DNA from: Bradyrhizobium sp. OK095
GTDB taxonomy: Bacteria; Pseudomonadota; Alphaproteobacteria; Rhizobiales; Xanthobacteraceae
Length of the DNA: 64,000 bases
Direction of reading: 5' to 3'
NCBI RefSeq assembly: GCF_900109945.1
Contig: NZ_FOBX01000009.1
Coordinates: 124,001 to 188,000 of the forward strand
Both the position numbers and the translations under genes were made by a program. Positions 44,168-53,256 of the stretch are shown one piece after another; the first letter of the stretch is position 1, and every line of letters starts with the position of its first letter. The notes under the pieces are model-generated. The model was not told the origin of the DNA. It ran no database searches and was given only the letters and a program-made list of their open reading frames with translations.

Positions 44168-46228
44168 TCACCCCGGCTGGGGATGGAAATATTCGAAAAT
44201 CCTGCGGGCGCTCTCGGCGCTCACACCCGGAACCTTGCCGAGATCGGCCATCGAGGCCCGTTCGATCTCCTTCAAGGTTCCGAAATGATGCAGCAAGGCA
44301 CGTTTGCGTGACGGGCCGATGCCCGGAATCTCCTGCAAACCGGCCTCGCGGATGTCCTTCTTGCGCAGCTTGCGGTGTGAGCCGATGACGAAGCGGTGGG
44401 CCTCGTCGCGCAAGCGCTGGAGGAAATAGAGCACGGGGTCGCGCGGCTCAAGCTTGATGGCCTCGCGCTCCGGCATGAACAGGGTCTCCCGGCCGGCATC
44501 CCGGTCCGGCCCCTTGGCGACCGACATCAGCGACACCTGGGTCAGGCCGAGATTGGTAAAGATCTCCCGGACGGCGTTGAGCTGACCGCGGCCGCCGTCG
44601 ATGATGACGAGGTCGGGCCATTGCGGGAAATCGTCGTCCTTGGCCTTGCCAGCCGCGTCCTCGGGCGGATTGATCAGGCGCTTGAAGCGGCGCTCCAGCA
44701 CCTCGCGCATCATGCCGTAGTCGTCGCCGGGCGTGAGCCCCTCCGACTTGATGTTGAACTTGCGGTACTGATTTTTGACGAAACCATCAGGGCCGGCGAC
44801 GATCATGGCGCCGACCGCGTTGGTGCCCTGGATGTGGCTGTTGTCGTAGACTTCGATGCGCTTGGGCGAATGCGGCAGGCTCAGCGTCGTGGCCATGGCG
44901 TCGAGCAGGCGGCTTTGCGTTGCGGTATCGGCGAGCTTGCGGCCGAGCGCCTCGCGCGCATTGGTCAGCGCGTGGGCGACGAGCTCCTTCTTCTCGCCGC
45001 GCTTGGGCGTAGCCACCTCAATCTTGTGGCCGGCCTTGATCGACAGCGCGTTGGCAAGCAGTTCGCTCTCCTCGATCTCGTGCGAGAGCAGGATGTTCTT
45101 CGGCGGTGGCTTGTCGTCGTAGAACTGGGCGAGGAAGGATCCTAGCACTTCCTCCGGCGTATAGGTCTTCTCCGCGCGCGGGAAATAGGCGCGGTTGCCC
45201 CAGTTCTGGCCAGTGCGGAAGAAGAAAACTTCGACGCAGGAAAAGCCGCCTTCCTGGTGGATCGCGAACACGTCGGCCTCTTCCACCGTGCGCGGATTGA
45301 TGCCCTGCTGCGACTGGATCGCCGACAGCGCGGCAAGGCGGTCGCGGTAGAGCGCGGCGGTCTCGAATTCGAGCTCGCCCGCCGCCTTCTCCATCTCGCC
45401 GGCAAGCTCCTGCTTCACCGCCTGGCTCTTGCCGGAGAGGAAGTCGCTCGCCTCGCGCACCAGCGTCGTATAGCCGGGGAAGTCGATCTCGCGGGTGCAG
45501 GGACCGGCGCAACGGCGGATCTGGTAGAGCAGGCAGGGCCGCGAGCGGCTCTCGAAGAAGGAATCCGTGCAGGAGCGGATCAGGAACGCGCGCTGCAACG
45601 CCGTGATGGTGCGGTTGACGGCGCCGGCCGAGGCGAACGGGCCAAAATAGCGCCCGGGCCGCGACTGCGCGCCACGGTGCTTGAGGATCTGCGGCGCCCA
45701 ATGGTCGCCGGTGATCAGGATATAGGGAAACGATTTGTCGTCGCGCAGCTGCACGTTGAAGCGCGGCCGCAGCTGCTTGATGAGGTTGGCTTCCAGCAGC
45801 AGCGCTTCGGTCTCGGTGTTGGTCGAGATGATCTCCACGGTCACCGTGGCCGCGATCATGCGCAGGATGCGCGCCGGCTGCGGCGCACTCTGGCGCGCAT
45901 AATTGGACAGCCGCTTTTTGACGTTCTTGGCTTTGCCGACATAGAGCACGTCGGCGTTCGCACTGAGCATGCGATAGACGCCGGGCGAGGTCGGGGCGAG
46001 CCGGACCGCGCGCTCGATCGCCTCGTGGCCGGTTGCGAGCGGCTCCTCGCCGATCGCACCGCTCTCTTCCAGGATGTCAGGCAGCAGCGCATCGTCCTCG
46101 TCGTCACCGCCTGCCGCCGCGGGATCGACGTCCGGCGCCGCCAGCCCCTCGGGTGGGGCGTCGGTCGCAGCAGTTCGCGGCGCCTTGTGCGCGCGGTCGT
46201 CCGGGTCGTCGGTGGAATCGTGAACCAT
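44168..46228 (-). CDS. uvrC: excinuclease ABC subunit C
   Basis: A 686-residue UvrC. A 70-residue acidic N-terminal extension precedes the GIY-YIG nuclease domain (SPGVYRMLSANADVLYVGKA, about 79-98). A UVR motif (about 270-300), the RNase H-like C-terminal nuclease (IEVYDNSHIQGTNAVGAM and VIIDGGRGQLNAV), and a helix-hairpin-helix tail follow (EIPGIGPSRKRALLHHFG). It makes both incisions in nucleotide excision repair. Full length. Confidence 0.97.
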   Translation of the reverse strand: MVHDSTDDPDDRAHKAPRTAATDAPPEGLAAPDVDPAAAGGDDEDDALLPDILEESGAIGEEPLATGHEAIERAVRLAPTSPGVYRMLSANADVLYVGKAKNVKKRLSNYARQSAPQPARILRMIAATVTVEIISTNTETEALLLEANLIKQLRPRFNVQLRDDKSFPYILITGDHWAPQILKHRGAQSRPGRYFGPFASAGAVNRTITALQRAFLIRSCTDSFFESRSRPCLLYQIRRCAGPCTREIDFPGYTTLVREASDFLSGKSQAVKQELAGEMEKAAGELEFETAALYRDRLAALSAIQSQQGINPRTVEEADVFAIHQEGGFSCVEVFFFRTGQNWGNRAYFPRAEKTYTPEEVLGSFLAQFYDDKPPPKNILLSHEIEESELLANALSIKAGHKIEVATPKRGEKKELVAHALTNAREALGRKLADTATQSRLLDAMATTLSLPHSPKRIEVYDNSHIQGTNAVGAMIVAGPDGFVKNQYRKFNIKSEGLTPGDDYGMMREVLERRFKRLINPPEDAAGKAKDDDFPQWPDLVIIDGGRGQLNAVREIFTNLGLTQVSLMSVAKGPDRDAGRETLFMPEREAIKLEPRDPVLYFLQRLRDEAHRFVIGSHRKLRKKDIREAGLQEIPGIGPSRKRALLHHFGTLKEIERASMADLGKVPGVSAESARRIFEYFHPQPG

Positions 46229-46321
46229 GGTGCGAATTTAGGCGCTGGGGGTGCCGATTTGAAGTTCCGGCGATGCGGCACGCACAGGATGGCGGCGCAG
46301 TTCCCGGTAACGCTTGCTTAA

Positions 46322-46356
46322 GCCTGTTAACAGCGCGGTAACGGGTCTTAACAGGC
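46322..46356 (+). promoter_or_regulatory. TTAA-rich inverted repeat upstream of the OMP gene
   Basis: GCCTGTTAA (46322-46330) and TTAACAGGC (46348-46356) form a 9-base inverted repeat separated by 17 bases. Several more TTAAC words lie close by (46361-46364). The 253-base gap between uvrC and the outer-membrane gene holds this and AT-rich sequence up to 46390, so it is a likely promoter/operator region. Confidence 0.45.
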
Positions 46357-46481
46357 CTTTAACTTAAAACTCTCGATAAATCTTACGCGAAAAAGTGGTG
46401 GTTCCGTAACCATGCGGTTTTGCCTCGCGCGGCGGCGCGGGCATCGCACCCCGGTTACGGCAGTTGCGTTGGAGAGTACCG

Positions 46482-47105
46482 ATGAAGAGGTTCGTTGTGT
46501 GCGCAGCCGCGTTGGTTGCTGCCGGCTGGACAGCTTCGGCAGGCGCCGCGGATATGAATTACGGGCAGCGCGCGCCCTATACCGTCAATCAGCCGCTCAA
46601 CGCCTATAGCTGGGCGGGCCCGTATCTCGGCGCCAATCTCGGCTATGAGTGGGGTTCGGTCAGCAGCAATCCGGCAAAGCCGTCCGGCTTCGTCGGTGGC
46701 GTGCAGGCCGGCTACAATTTCCAGAACGGCCCATGGGTGTTCGGCGTCGAGGGCGATATCCAGGCCGCTGGCGCCGACGATACATTCGCGCCGTGGAAAT
46801 TTTCAAATCCCTGGTTCGGCACCCTGCGCGGCCGCGCGGGTTACAGCGTCGGCAACGTGTTGGTCTATGGCACTGCCGGTCTCGCCTTCGGCGAGCTGCG
46901 CTCGCAGACCTTCGGCTGGACGGAGTCGCACACCAGCGCTGGCTGGACCATCGGTGCCGGCGCGGAAGTGGGCTTTGCGCAGAACTGGAGCGCCAAGCTC
47001 GAATATCTCTACATCGATCTGTCGACGAGCCAGTTCGCAATTACAGGCGTGTCAAACGGCTATAGCGCCAGCGTTGTGCGCGCAGGCGTGAACTATCACT
47101 TCTGA
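46482..47105 (+). CDS. outer-membrane beta-barrel protein (Omp25/Omp31-like)
   Basis: A 207-residue porin-like protein. Signal peptide residues 1-22 (ending AGAA-D), a linker to about 45, then an eight-stranded barrel with alternating aromatic strands. YLGANLGYEWG, GVQAGYNFQNG, FGVEGDIQ and RAGVNYHF (terminal Phe, needed for BamA insertion) are visible. It belongs to the small rhizobial OmpA-like barrel family. GGAGAG lies 5 bases upstream. It ends in a strong terminator. Confidence 0.92.
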   Translation: MKRFVVCAAALVAAGWTASAGAADMNYGQRAPYTVNQPLNAYSWAGPYLGANLGYEWGSVSSNPAKPSGFVGGVQAGYNFQNGPWVFGVEGDIQAAGADDTFAPWKFSNPWFGTLRGRAGYSVGNVLVYGTAGLAFGELRSQTFGWTESHTSAGWTIGAGAEVGFAQNWSAKLEYLYIDLSTSQFAITGVSNGYSASVVRAGVNYHF

Positions 47106-47136
47106 TAGCTGAAGAAGAAAATACCGGACTACGACT

Positions 47137-47165
47137 TCCCGGCCGCTTGCGGCCGGGATTTTTTT
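47137..47165 (+). terminator. rho-independent terminator of the OMP gene
   Basis: An 8-base GC stem TCCCGGCC/GGCCGGGA with a short loop is followed by seven T residues (47159-47165). It lies 31 bases beyond the stop and is the clearest intrinsic terminator in the window. Confidence 0.9.
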
Positions 47166-47191
47166 GCGCCAGGTGTTTTGCGTGAGGCCCG

Positions 47192-47407
47192 CTAGGAAAG
47201 GATCACGAGATCCACAGCCTTCGGCCCCTTCCCCTTCTTGTCCGGTTCGACCTCGAATGTAATGCGCTGTCCTTCGGCAAGGTCCTTTAGTCCGGCCCGC
47301 TCCACAGCAGTAATGTGAACGAAAACATCGCGACCACCGTCATCCGGTTTGATGAAGCCGTAGCCGCGTTCGCCGTTGAAAAACTTAACCGTTCCCGTCA
47401 TGGCCAT
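47192..47407 (-). CDS. cold-shock domain protein
   Basis: A 71-residue CspA-family protein. RNP1-like GYGFIKPD and RNP2-like DVFVHIT lie in the expected order after GTVKFFNGE. It binds single-stranded RNA or DNA as a chaperone. ATG 47407 has GGGGGAG 7 bases upstream; a second ATG two codons later is also possible. Whether it is cold-induced cannot be told; the long leader (see 47434-47460) would fit post-transcriptional control. Confidence 0.92.
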   Translation of the reverse strand: MAMTGTVKFFNGERGYGFIKPDDGGRDVFVHITAVERAGLKDLAEGQRITFEVEPDKKGKGPKAVDLVILS

Positions 47408-47433
47408 CGGGAAACTCCCCCTCATTGCTCCTC

Positions 47434-47460
47434 CGTCGCGACGCAGACTCACGTCGCGAC
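47434..47460 (-). promoter_or_regulatory. paired GTCGCGAC palindromes in the cold-shock gene leader
   Basis: GTCGCGAC occurs at 47435-47442 and 47453-47460, each self-complementary, 18 bases apart. In RNA they could pair with each other as a hairpin just upstream of the ribosome-binding site; in DNA they could be a paired operator. Upstream to 47673 no gene is seen. Confidence 0.4.
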
Positions 47461-47673
47461 ATGACCGGGCCTTACGAAGCCCGGGAGAGCTGGCCATCCT
47501 TGGGCGGGCCTTATCGGCCCGATTGGATCTTTCTTAGGCCTTCACTCCGCCGCAACCATTCGCGGAAGCGGAACGTAAAGCCAGTCACGGAAGCAGCATA
47601 ATACGGTTCGTTGCAGATTGACTACCGCTACTGCATATTTTTCCCAAGAATGCCGGAGTGTTACGGCTTGGTA

Positions 47674-48534
47674 TTAAGGCTTGGGCACCTCTAATCGGAA
47701 TCTGGCAGCGCCGCCTTGTCCGAGCGGGATTTCCAGTTCGGGCAAGATGGTCTTCAGCTCGCCCTGCAACGTGTAGGGCGGATTGACGATCAACAGCCCG
47801 GCCGAGGTGAGGGCTGCGCCATCGACTTGCGGCGCGGCACTGAATTCGAGACGCAAGCAATTCCCCGCCGGCTTTGCTGCGGCTGCGAGACGCGCCACTG
47901 TTTGCACCAGCGTGTCGGTGGCGCGGCGACTTTTGGCGGGATACCAGATTACATAGATACCGGTCGGCCATTTGGCGAAGGCGGCCGAGAAAGCCTCGCC
48001 CAACCGTTCGAACTCGTCCTTTGCCTCGAACGGTGGGTCGATCAGCACGAGGCCGCGCCGCTCCTTCGGCGGCACGAAGGCCGGCAGCGCCATCCAGCCG
48101 TCGAGATCGACCACGCGGGCCTGTTCGTCGTGGCGCAGCAAGCCGATCAGCGCTTTCCGCGCCTTCGGCTCGATCTCGCAGGCGACGAGGCGGTCCTGCG
48201 GCCGCATCAGGCCGCGCGCGATCAGCGGCGAGCCCGGATAAGCCCTAAGCTCGCCCTTCGGATTGAAGGCGCGGACGATGTCGAGATAGGGTTTTGTCAG
48301 CGCTACGGTCTCGTTCGAGAAGCGCGCCTGCATCAGCCGTGCAATGCCGGTCAGCCACTCGCCGCTGCGCTGCGCCTCGTCGCTTTCGAGATCGTAGAGC
48401 CCGGCGCCGGCATGAGTGTCGATGATTCGGAACGCCCCCGGCTTGTCCTGGAGATAGGTGATGATGCGCGCCAGCACGATGTGCTTGATGACATCAGCGA
48501 AGTTGCCGGCATGGAAGGCGTGGCGGTAATTCAT
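47674..48534 (-). CDS. rlmJ: 23S rRNA (adenine-2030-N6)-methyltransferase
   Basis: A 286-residue RlmJ. MNYRHAFHAGNFADVIKH is the family signature, IIDTHAGAGLYDL the SAM loop and LVLIDPPFE the catalytic DPPF motif. It methylates A2030 of 23S rRNA. The 266-base gap upstream of its stop, to the cold-shock gene, holds no other gene. Confidence 0.95.
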   Translation of the reverse strand: MNYRHAFHAGNFADVIKHIVLARIITYLQDKPGAFRIIDTHAGAGLYDLESDEAQRSGEWLTGIARLMQARFSNETVALTKPYLDIVRAFNPKGELRAYPGSPLIARGLMRPQDRLVACEIEPKARKALIGLLRHDEQARVVDLDGWMALPAFVPPKERRGLVLIDPPFEAKDEFERLGEAFSAAFAKWPTGIYVIWYPAKSRRATDTLVQTVARLAAAAKPAGNCLRLEFSAAPQVDGAALTSAGLLIVNPPYTLQGELKTILPELEIPLGQGGAARFRLEVPKP

Positions 48535-48588
48535 GGGAAGAGCACTACGCCACGTGACGGCCTGAGCAAAGAGGCACGAGAGCTGTGG

Positions 48589-49293
48589 TTACCCACCCCT
48601 GATCGGCGGCATCGTCAGCTGGTCGCGGCGGCAGGCGCGGCGGTCGATTTCCTCGCAGGCGCGGAATTGCAAATCCTTGCTCAGGCAGATGCGGACCTCG
48701 GAAAGTCGCGTCCGGTTGCAAGTGACCGAGACGGCGGCATTGCTCAGGCCCGGATTGGCCTTGATGAAGGCCTCCTCGACGTCTGCAGGCGCCACGGTCT
48801 TGGCCTGTGACAGGTCGAGATACTCGGCCGGAATCTTGATCGCGGCGCGGGCTTTCCGGATCGTCTCGAAATAATTGCGGTCGGTCAGCCCGGAGCAGGT
48901 GCCGTGCTTGTCCCATTCGTTGAAGATCAGGCCCGGCGCCGGCATCAAATCGAGCATCGAGGAGACGATGCTGCGATTCAGCCGCGGCGATGGCCGCTGG
49001 CAATATTCCGGAAAACCGTTCTCATATTGCGGCCACAGCCCGTGCACCACGAAAGCGTAGGGCCGGCCGCTGCATTGGGTCTGGGAGCGGCCGCCGCGCT
49101 CGGCCGCCTCTTCGCAGAACGAGGGCGACCACGACAGCGACAGGACATAGAAATCGAATTCGCCGGGGGCGTTCTGCCGCCGGTCCTGGGCTTTCGCACC
49201 GCCCGCCAGCGCGACGAGCCCGACGGCAAGGAGCAGGGCAAGCGTCAGCGAGATCATCAGGCGGGAAAACGAATGCAATCTAAAATGAAACAT
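48589..49293 (-). CDS. ribonuclease T2 family protein
   Basis: A 234-residue exported RNase. Signal peptide about 1-35. The two catalytic segments are VVHGLWPQYENG (CAS1) and FNEWDKHGTCSG (CAS2) with the catalytic His residues, and Cys pairs that would form disulfides. It cleaves RNA through 2',3'-cyclic phosphates in the periplasm. ATG 49293 has GAGGGG upstream and begins the signal peptide; the frame goes on to a TTG at 49308. Confidence 0.92.
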   Translation of the reverse strand: MFHFRLHSFSRLMISLTLALLLAVGLVALAGGAKAQDRRQNAPGEFDFYVLSLSWSPSFCEEAAERGGRSQTQCSGRPYAFVVHGLWPQYENGFPEYCQRPSPRLNRSIVSSMLDLMPAPGLIFNEWDKHGTCSGLTDRNYFETIRKARAAIKIPAEYLDLSQAKTVAPADVEEAFIKANPGLSNAAVSVTCNRTRLSEVRICLSKDLQFRACEEIDRRACRRDQLTMPPIRGG

Positions 49294-49412
49294 GGCAACG
49301 CCCCTCAACTAGACTGTGTAATAAGCCTAGCAGGCAACAAGAACATTTCAAGAACAAATTTCGGGCGGCAGGCTGTCGGCCGCTTGATCAGCCCGAATCA
49401 GGGCTTTTCGAA

Positions 49413-49874
49413 TCAGGGTTTGGCGGCGCGGCAGGCCGGATTGTAGGCCCAGTTGCGGTCGAGGCCGACCACGCACCATTCGACGCCCTGGCCGTAGCCC
49501 GCGAAGCCGCCGTCCTCGACGATCGAGAAATGCACCTTGCGCATCTTGCCGTCAGTGAGCATGGCCTCGCCGGTGCAAAAGCGGCGCGGAATGTTGTCGG
49601 ACTGCCAGGGCCGGAACGCGACCTCGTGAACGGCGGCGAAGCCGGTGATCTTCAACGAGGAATTCCAGAACGAGCTTTCCTTCTCCCAGAACTGGGTCGC
49701 GATCGTCGGCAGCGCCTTGTCGCAATCGGCGACGGCGCCGTCATAGCGCGGCCCACTCAGCCAGAAGTTCAGCTCCAGCGGATTGGCGGCCCTGGCCTCA
49801 CTGAGCGACAGCGCCCCGAACATGAGGCCGAACACGGCAGCAAAGCGGAGCGATTTCAGGGAGAGGGCGCGCAT
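49413..49874 (-). CDS. exported protein of unknown function
   Basis: A 153-residue protein with a signal peptide (about 1-30, ending ARA-A). The mature part begins NPLELNFWLSGPRYDG and has four Cys residues (DCDKAL, FCTGEAM, EWCVVG, PACRAA) that could form two disulfides. I do not recognise a domain. ATG 49874 is chosen for the signal peptide. It lies 119 bases downstream of the RNase T2 gene's start, on the same strand. Confidence 0.65.
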   Translation of the reverse strand: MRALSLKSLRFAAVFGLMFGALSLSEARAANPLELNFWLSGPRYDGAVADCDKALPTIATQFWEKESSFWNSSLKITGFAAVHEVAFRPWQSDNIPRRFCTGEAMLTDGKMRKVHFSIVEDGGFAGYGQGVEWCVVGLDRNWAYNPACRAAKP

Positions 49875-50056
49875 GGGCAATCCAGACAGCATGATCTGCG
49901 AGGGTCGGACGGTGCCGCGAAGGCCGGGCGGGGTCAAGTGCAGCGCGGCAACACTTCGCCAGGAGTTGACCATAACGTCGCAGCCGGCAGGGCTTCAGTT
50001 CTTTCCACTTCCGTCCCGGCACCGTAAACTGGCCCCAACCAATTGGAGTAACGGGA

Positions 50057-50362
50057 ATGCGAATCATTGCGGCCGCGGGCCTTCTTGCCGGCCTGGTTGT
50101 CTCGGGTATCACGGCGAGCCAGCCGGCGCGCGCCGATCTCCTTCCGGTGCCTCCGTTCAAGGGCAACGACACCGGCGGCATCATCGCCTATTCGATGGCG
50201 ACCCAGACCGATGCACGGCAGGTCGCGGTCGATCACTGCGCGCGCTACGGCAAGGTCGCCAAATTCCTCGCGGTGCAAGCCTATGAGGGCGGCTATATCT
50301 CGTTCTCCTGCCGCTGGGTGCCCTATGGCGCCGCCGATCAGCCGATCCGCACTTTATACTGA
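50057..50362 (+). CDS. small exported protein of unknown function
   Basis: A 101-residue protein with a signal peptide (about 1-26, ending ARA-D). The mature part includes GGIIAYSMATQTDARQVAVDHCARYGK and a C-terminal SFSCRWVPYG, two Cys. It resembles short rhizobial exported proteins with no assigned function. GGAG lies 9 bases upstream. The next gene on the same strand, DUF3617, starts 44 bases later. Confidence 0.7.
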   Translation: MRIIAAAGLLAGLVVSGITASQPARADLLPVPPFKGNDTGGIIAYSMATQTDARQVAVDHCARYGKVAKFLAVQAYEGGYISFSCRWVPYGAADQPIRTLY

Positions 50363-50406
50363 GGCACTTTCGTAACCTCGCAATCTCTCAGCCGGGAGCT
50401 TCCCAC

Positions 50407-50937
50407 ATGACGCGCAAACTCGCTTTGCTCGGCTCGGCCCTCTGCCTTGTGTTGTCGGCAGGCGCGGCCTGCGCCGACGATCTGCCGGTACGCAAGGCCG
50501 GCCTGTGGGAATTGAAGATGGTCAGGAGCGGCTCGGCGATGCCTGATATGACCATGCAGCACTGCACCGACGAGACCGTCGACAAGGAGATGAGCAACAA
50601 CGTCTCCCCGATGGCCAAGCAGATCTGCGCCAAGCAGGACGTCAAGAAGACCGCGACCGGCTATATCAGCGATTCCGAATGCAACATCGCCGGCATCAGC
50701 ACGACCTCGCACGCCGAGATCACCGGCGATTTCAACTCGGCCTACACGGTGAAGACCTCGTCGCACGCGCAAGGCGGCGCAGCCGGCGCGGCTGGCCGCG
50801 ATACCGCCATGACCCTTGAAGCGAAGTGGCTGGGCGCCTGCAAGCCGGAGCAGAAGCCCGGCGACATCGTGATGCCCGGCGGCTTCAAGATGAACGTGCG
50901 CGACATGGACAAGCTGAAGGCGTTGTTGCCGAAGTAG
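50407..50937 (+). CDS. DUF3617 exported protein
   Basis: A 176-residue protein with a signal peptide (about 1-23) and the DUF3617 pattern: KAGLWELKMV at the mature N terminus, HCTDETVDKEM, and a second Cys pair (QICAKQD and SECNIAG). The family is widespread, predicted periplasmic and of unknown role. GGGAG lies before ATG 50407. Confidence 0.88.
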   Translation: MTRKLALLGSALCLVLSAGAACADDLPVRKAGLWELKMVRSGSAMPDMTMQHCTDETVDKEMSNNVSPMAKQICAKQDVKKTATGYISDSECNIAGISTTSHAEITGDFNSAYTVKTSSHAQGGAAGAAGRDTAMTLEAKWLGACKPEQKPGDIVMPGGFKMNVRDMDKLKALLPK

Positions 50938-50972
50938 CTGAGAGCGAGTCCGTAGCCCGAAAAAAGGTGCGC

Positions 50973-51110
50973 TCCCTCGCCCCGTTCTTACGGGGAGAGG
51001 GTTGGGGTGAGGGGCCTCTCTCCGCGCATGAGATCGCTGACGGACCTGTACCCCCTCACCCGGATCGCAAGAGCGATCCGACCTCTCCCCGCAAGCGGGG
51101 AGAGGTGAAG
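50973..51110. repeat. palindromic repeat with CCCTCGCCCC-type arms
   Basis: Arms include CCCTCGCCCCG ... CGGGGAGAGG at the left and CCTCTCCCCGC ... GCGGGGAGAGG at 51082-51104, with CGGATCGC ... GCGATCCG between. Related short elements occur near 61170-61203 and 63320-63362. It sits between the convergent DUF3617 and histidine-kinase genes. Confidence 0.65.
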
Positions 51111-51117
51111 TGCCAGG

Positions 51118-52506
51118 CTACACCGGTATCCGCACGCTCGCCTTTAATCCCCCCATCGGGCTGTCGCCGAGGGTGATGTCGCCGCCGTGTGAGCGGGCGA
51201 TGTCGCGGGCGATGGCAAGGCCAAGGCCGGTGCCGCCTTCGTCCTGGTTGCGGGCGTTGTCCAGCCGCAGGAAGGGCTTGAACACCTCTTCGCGCAAATG
51301 AGCGGGAATGCCGGGGCCGTCGTCGTCGATCGTGACGGTCAAATAACGGTGATCGCGATGACCGGTGATGGCGATGGTCTTGCCGTAGCGCGCCGCGTTG
51401 GTGACGAGGTTGGCGAGGCAGCGCTTGAACGAGGCCGGCTTCACGGTGACCACGGGCAGGCCATGGAATGCCACGGTCGCGGTATGGCCGTGGCGCTCGG
51501 CGTCGCTGCGCAGCTCCTCGAGCGCCTGCGACATGTCGGTCGGCTGCGACTGCTCGCCGGAATCGCCGCGGGCGAAGGCAAGGTAGTCCTCCAGCATCAT
51601 CGACATCTCGTCGACGTCCTTGCGCATACCCTCCATCTCGGGGTTGTCGCCGATCAGCGCCAGCTCGAGCTTGAAGCGGGTCAGGATGGTGCGCAAATCG
51701 TGGCTGACGCCGGCGAGCATCGCGGTGCGCTGCTCCATCGTGCGCTCGATGCGCGACTTCATTTCGAGGAAGGCTATCGAGGCGCGCCGCACCTCGCGCG
51801 CGCCGCGCGGCCTGAAGTTCGGTGCCTCGCGGCCCTTGCCGAAACTTTCCGCGGCGTCCGCTAGCCGCAGGATCGGCTTGATCTGGTTGCGCAGGAACAG
51901 CACTGCGACGATCAGCAGGATCGAGGACGTGCCGACCATCCAGAACAGGAAGATCTCCGAATTCGAGGCATAGGCGGCGCTGCGTTGCGCGAACACGCGC
52001 ATCACGGCGTCGTCGAGCTGGATGCGGATCTCGACGAGGTTGGAGCGGCCGACCGTGTCGATCCAGAACGAGCGGCCGATCTGGCGGCCGAGCTGTACCG
52101 ACAGCGTCTGGTCGAGCAACGAGAAGAACGGTTTTGGTCCCGGTGGCGGCATATCGCCGGCGGGCAGGAAATCGACGACGAGGCCGAGCCGCTGCTGCGC
52201 GATGCGGCGGATCTGGTCGCGATCCTTGTCCTGTGGATAGCCCTTGTAGACGTCGATCAGCGCGGCGATGTCCTGCACCACCGCGGCCGACAGGCGGCGC
52301 GTCACCGTGTTCCAGTGCCGCTCCATGAACACGAAGGCGACGACCGACTGGAGGATCACCATCGGCACGATCATGATGAGCAGTGCGCGGGCATAGAGGC
52401 CGGTCGGCATCCAGCCCTTGAACGCGTTGCCCATCCAGCCATTGGCGCGCGAAACGCGGCCGGCGGCGCTCTTCAGAAGCGTCAGGCTGGTATCGATCGT
52501 GCTCAT
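51118..52506 (-). CDS. EnvZ-type sensor histidine kinase
   Basis: A 462-residue kinase. Membrane segments at about 40-62 and 187-207 flank a periplasmic domain of about 120 residues. HAMP follows (about 208-260), then HisKA with GVSHDLRTILTR (phosphoacceptor His; the usual Pro is Ile), then HATPase boxes NLVTNAARYGK, DDDGPGIP and GGTGLGLAIA. It is transcribed after a MarR gene and an OmpR-type regulator, 18 bases from the latter. The stimulus is unknown. Confidence 0.92.
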   Translation of the reverse strand: MSTIDTSLTLLKSAAGRVSRANGWMGNAFKGWMPTGLYARALLIMIVPMVILQSVVAFVFMERHWNTVTRRLSAAVVQDIAALIDVYKGYPQDKDRDQIRRIAQQRLGLVVDFLPAGDMPPPGPKPFFSLLDQTLSVQLGRQIGRSFWIDTVGRSNLVEIRIQLDDAVMRVFAQRSAAYASNSEIFLFWMVGTSSILLIVAVLFLRNQIKPILRLADAAESFGKGREAPNFRPRGAREVRRASIAFLEMKSRIERTMEQRTAMLAGVSHDLRTILTRFKLELALIGDNPEMEGMRKDVDEMSMMLEDYLAFARGDSGEQSQPTDMSQALEELRSDAERHGHTATVAFHGLPVVTVKPASFKRCLANLVTNAARYGKTIAITGHRDHRYLTVTIDDDGPGIPAHLREEVFKPFLRLDNARNQDEGGTGLGLAIARDIARSHGGDITLGDSPMGGLKASVRIPV

Positions 52507-52524
52507 CGGTCGCGTTTCACTGAT

Positions 52525-53256
52525 TTATGGCGAGGCCACCAGGCGATAGCCGATGCCGCGCACCGCCTGGAGGAACAGCGGATTGGCGGGATCGGTCTCG
52601 ATCTTGCGCCTGAGGCGGTTGATCTGCACGTCAACGGCGCGCTCGTTGACGCTGCCGTTTCCGGTCAGCGCGCTGCGCGGCACGGTCTCGCCTGGCGTCT
52701 CCGAGAGGATCCGCAGCATTTCGCGTTCGCGATCGGTGAGGTGAATGACCTCCTCGCCCTGGCGCAATTCGCCGCGGTCGAGATGGTAGACGTAGGGACC
52801 GAAGACGATTTTCTCGATCGCCGCGGCCTGTGGCGGCGGGGCGGCGCGCTTGAGGATGTTGTTGATGCGGAGCGCAAGCTCGCGCGGCTCGAACGGTTTT
52901 GCGACGTAGTCGTCGGCACCGATCTGCAAGCCTTCGATGCGGGCTTCCGCTTCGTGCCGCGCGGTCAGCATCACGATCGGGACCGAGGAAGAGGTGCGGA
53001 TGAAGCGGGCGAGATCGAAGCCGGTCTCGCCGGGCATCATCACGTCGAGGATCAGAAGATCGAAATGCAGTCCCAGCAGCTTCGAGCGCGCATCGCCGGC
53101 GCTCGCGGCGGTGGTGACGCGATAGCCTTCGCTGGCGAGAAAGCGTGACAACAGATCGCGGATGCGGCGGTCGTCGTCGACCAGCAGCAGATGCGGGGCA
53201 TCGTCGGCCGGTTCGACCGGTGGGCGGGCGAGCGTGGCAGCGAACGGCACGGTCAC
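52525..53256 (-). CDS. OmpR-family response regulator (PetR-like)
   Basis: A 243-residue regulator. Receiver: LLVDDDRRIRD, phosphoacceptor in LLILDVMMPGE, Lys in AKPFEP. Output: OmpR winged helix with HLTDREREMLRIL and RAVDVQINRLRRKIE. An N-terminal Pro-rich tail precedes. The start overlaps the MarR gene stop by 4 bases. A MarR-like gene fused in operon to an OmpR-type gene is the petP-petR arrangement known from Rhodobacter; the symbol is not assigned because orthology was not tested. Confidence 0.92.
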   Translation of the reverse strand: MTVPFAATLARPPVEPADDAPHLLLVDDDRRIRDLLSRFLASEGYRVTTAASAGDARSKLLGLHFDLLILDVMMPGETGFDLARFIRTSSSVPIVMLTARHEAEARIEGLQIGADDYVAKPFEPRELALRINNILKRAAPPPQAAAIEKIVFGPYVYHLDRGELRQGEEVIHLTDREREMLRILSETPGETVPRSALTGNGSVNERAVDVQINRLRRKIETDPANPLFLQAVRGIGYRLVASP

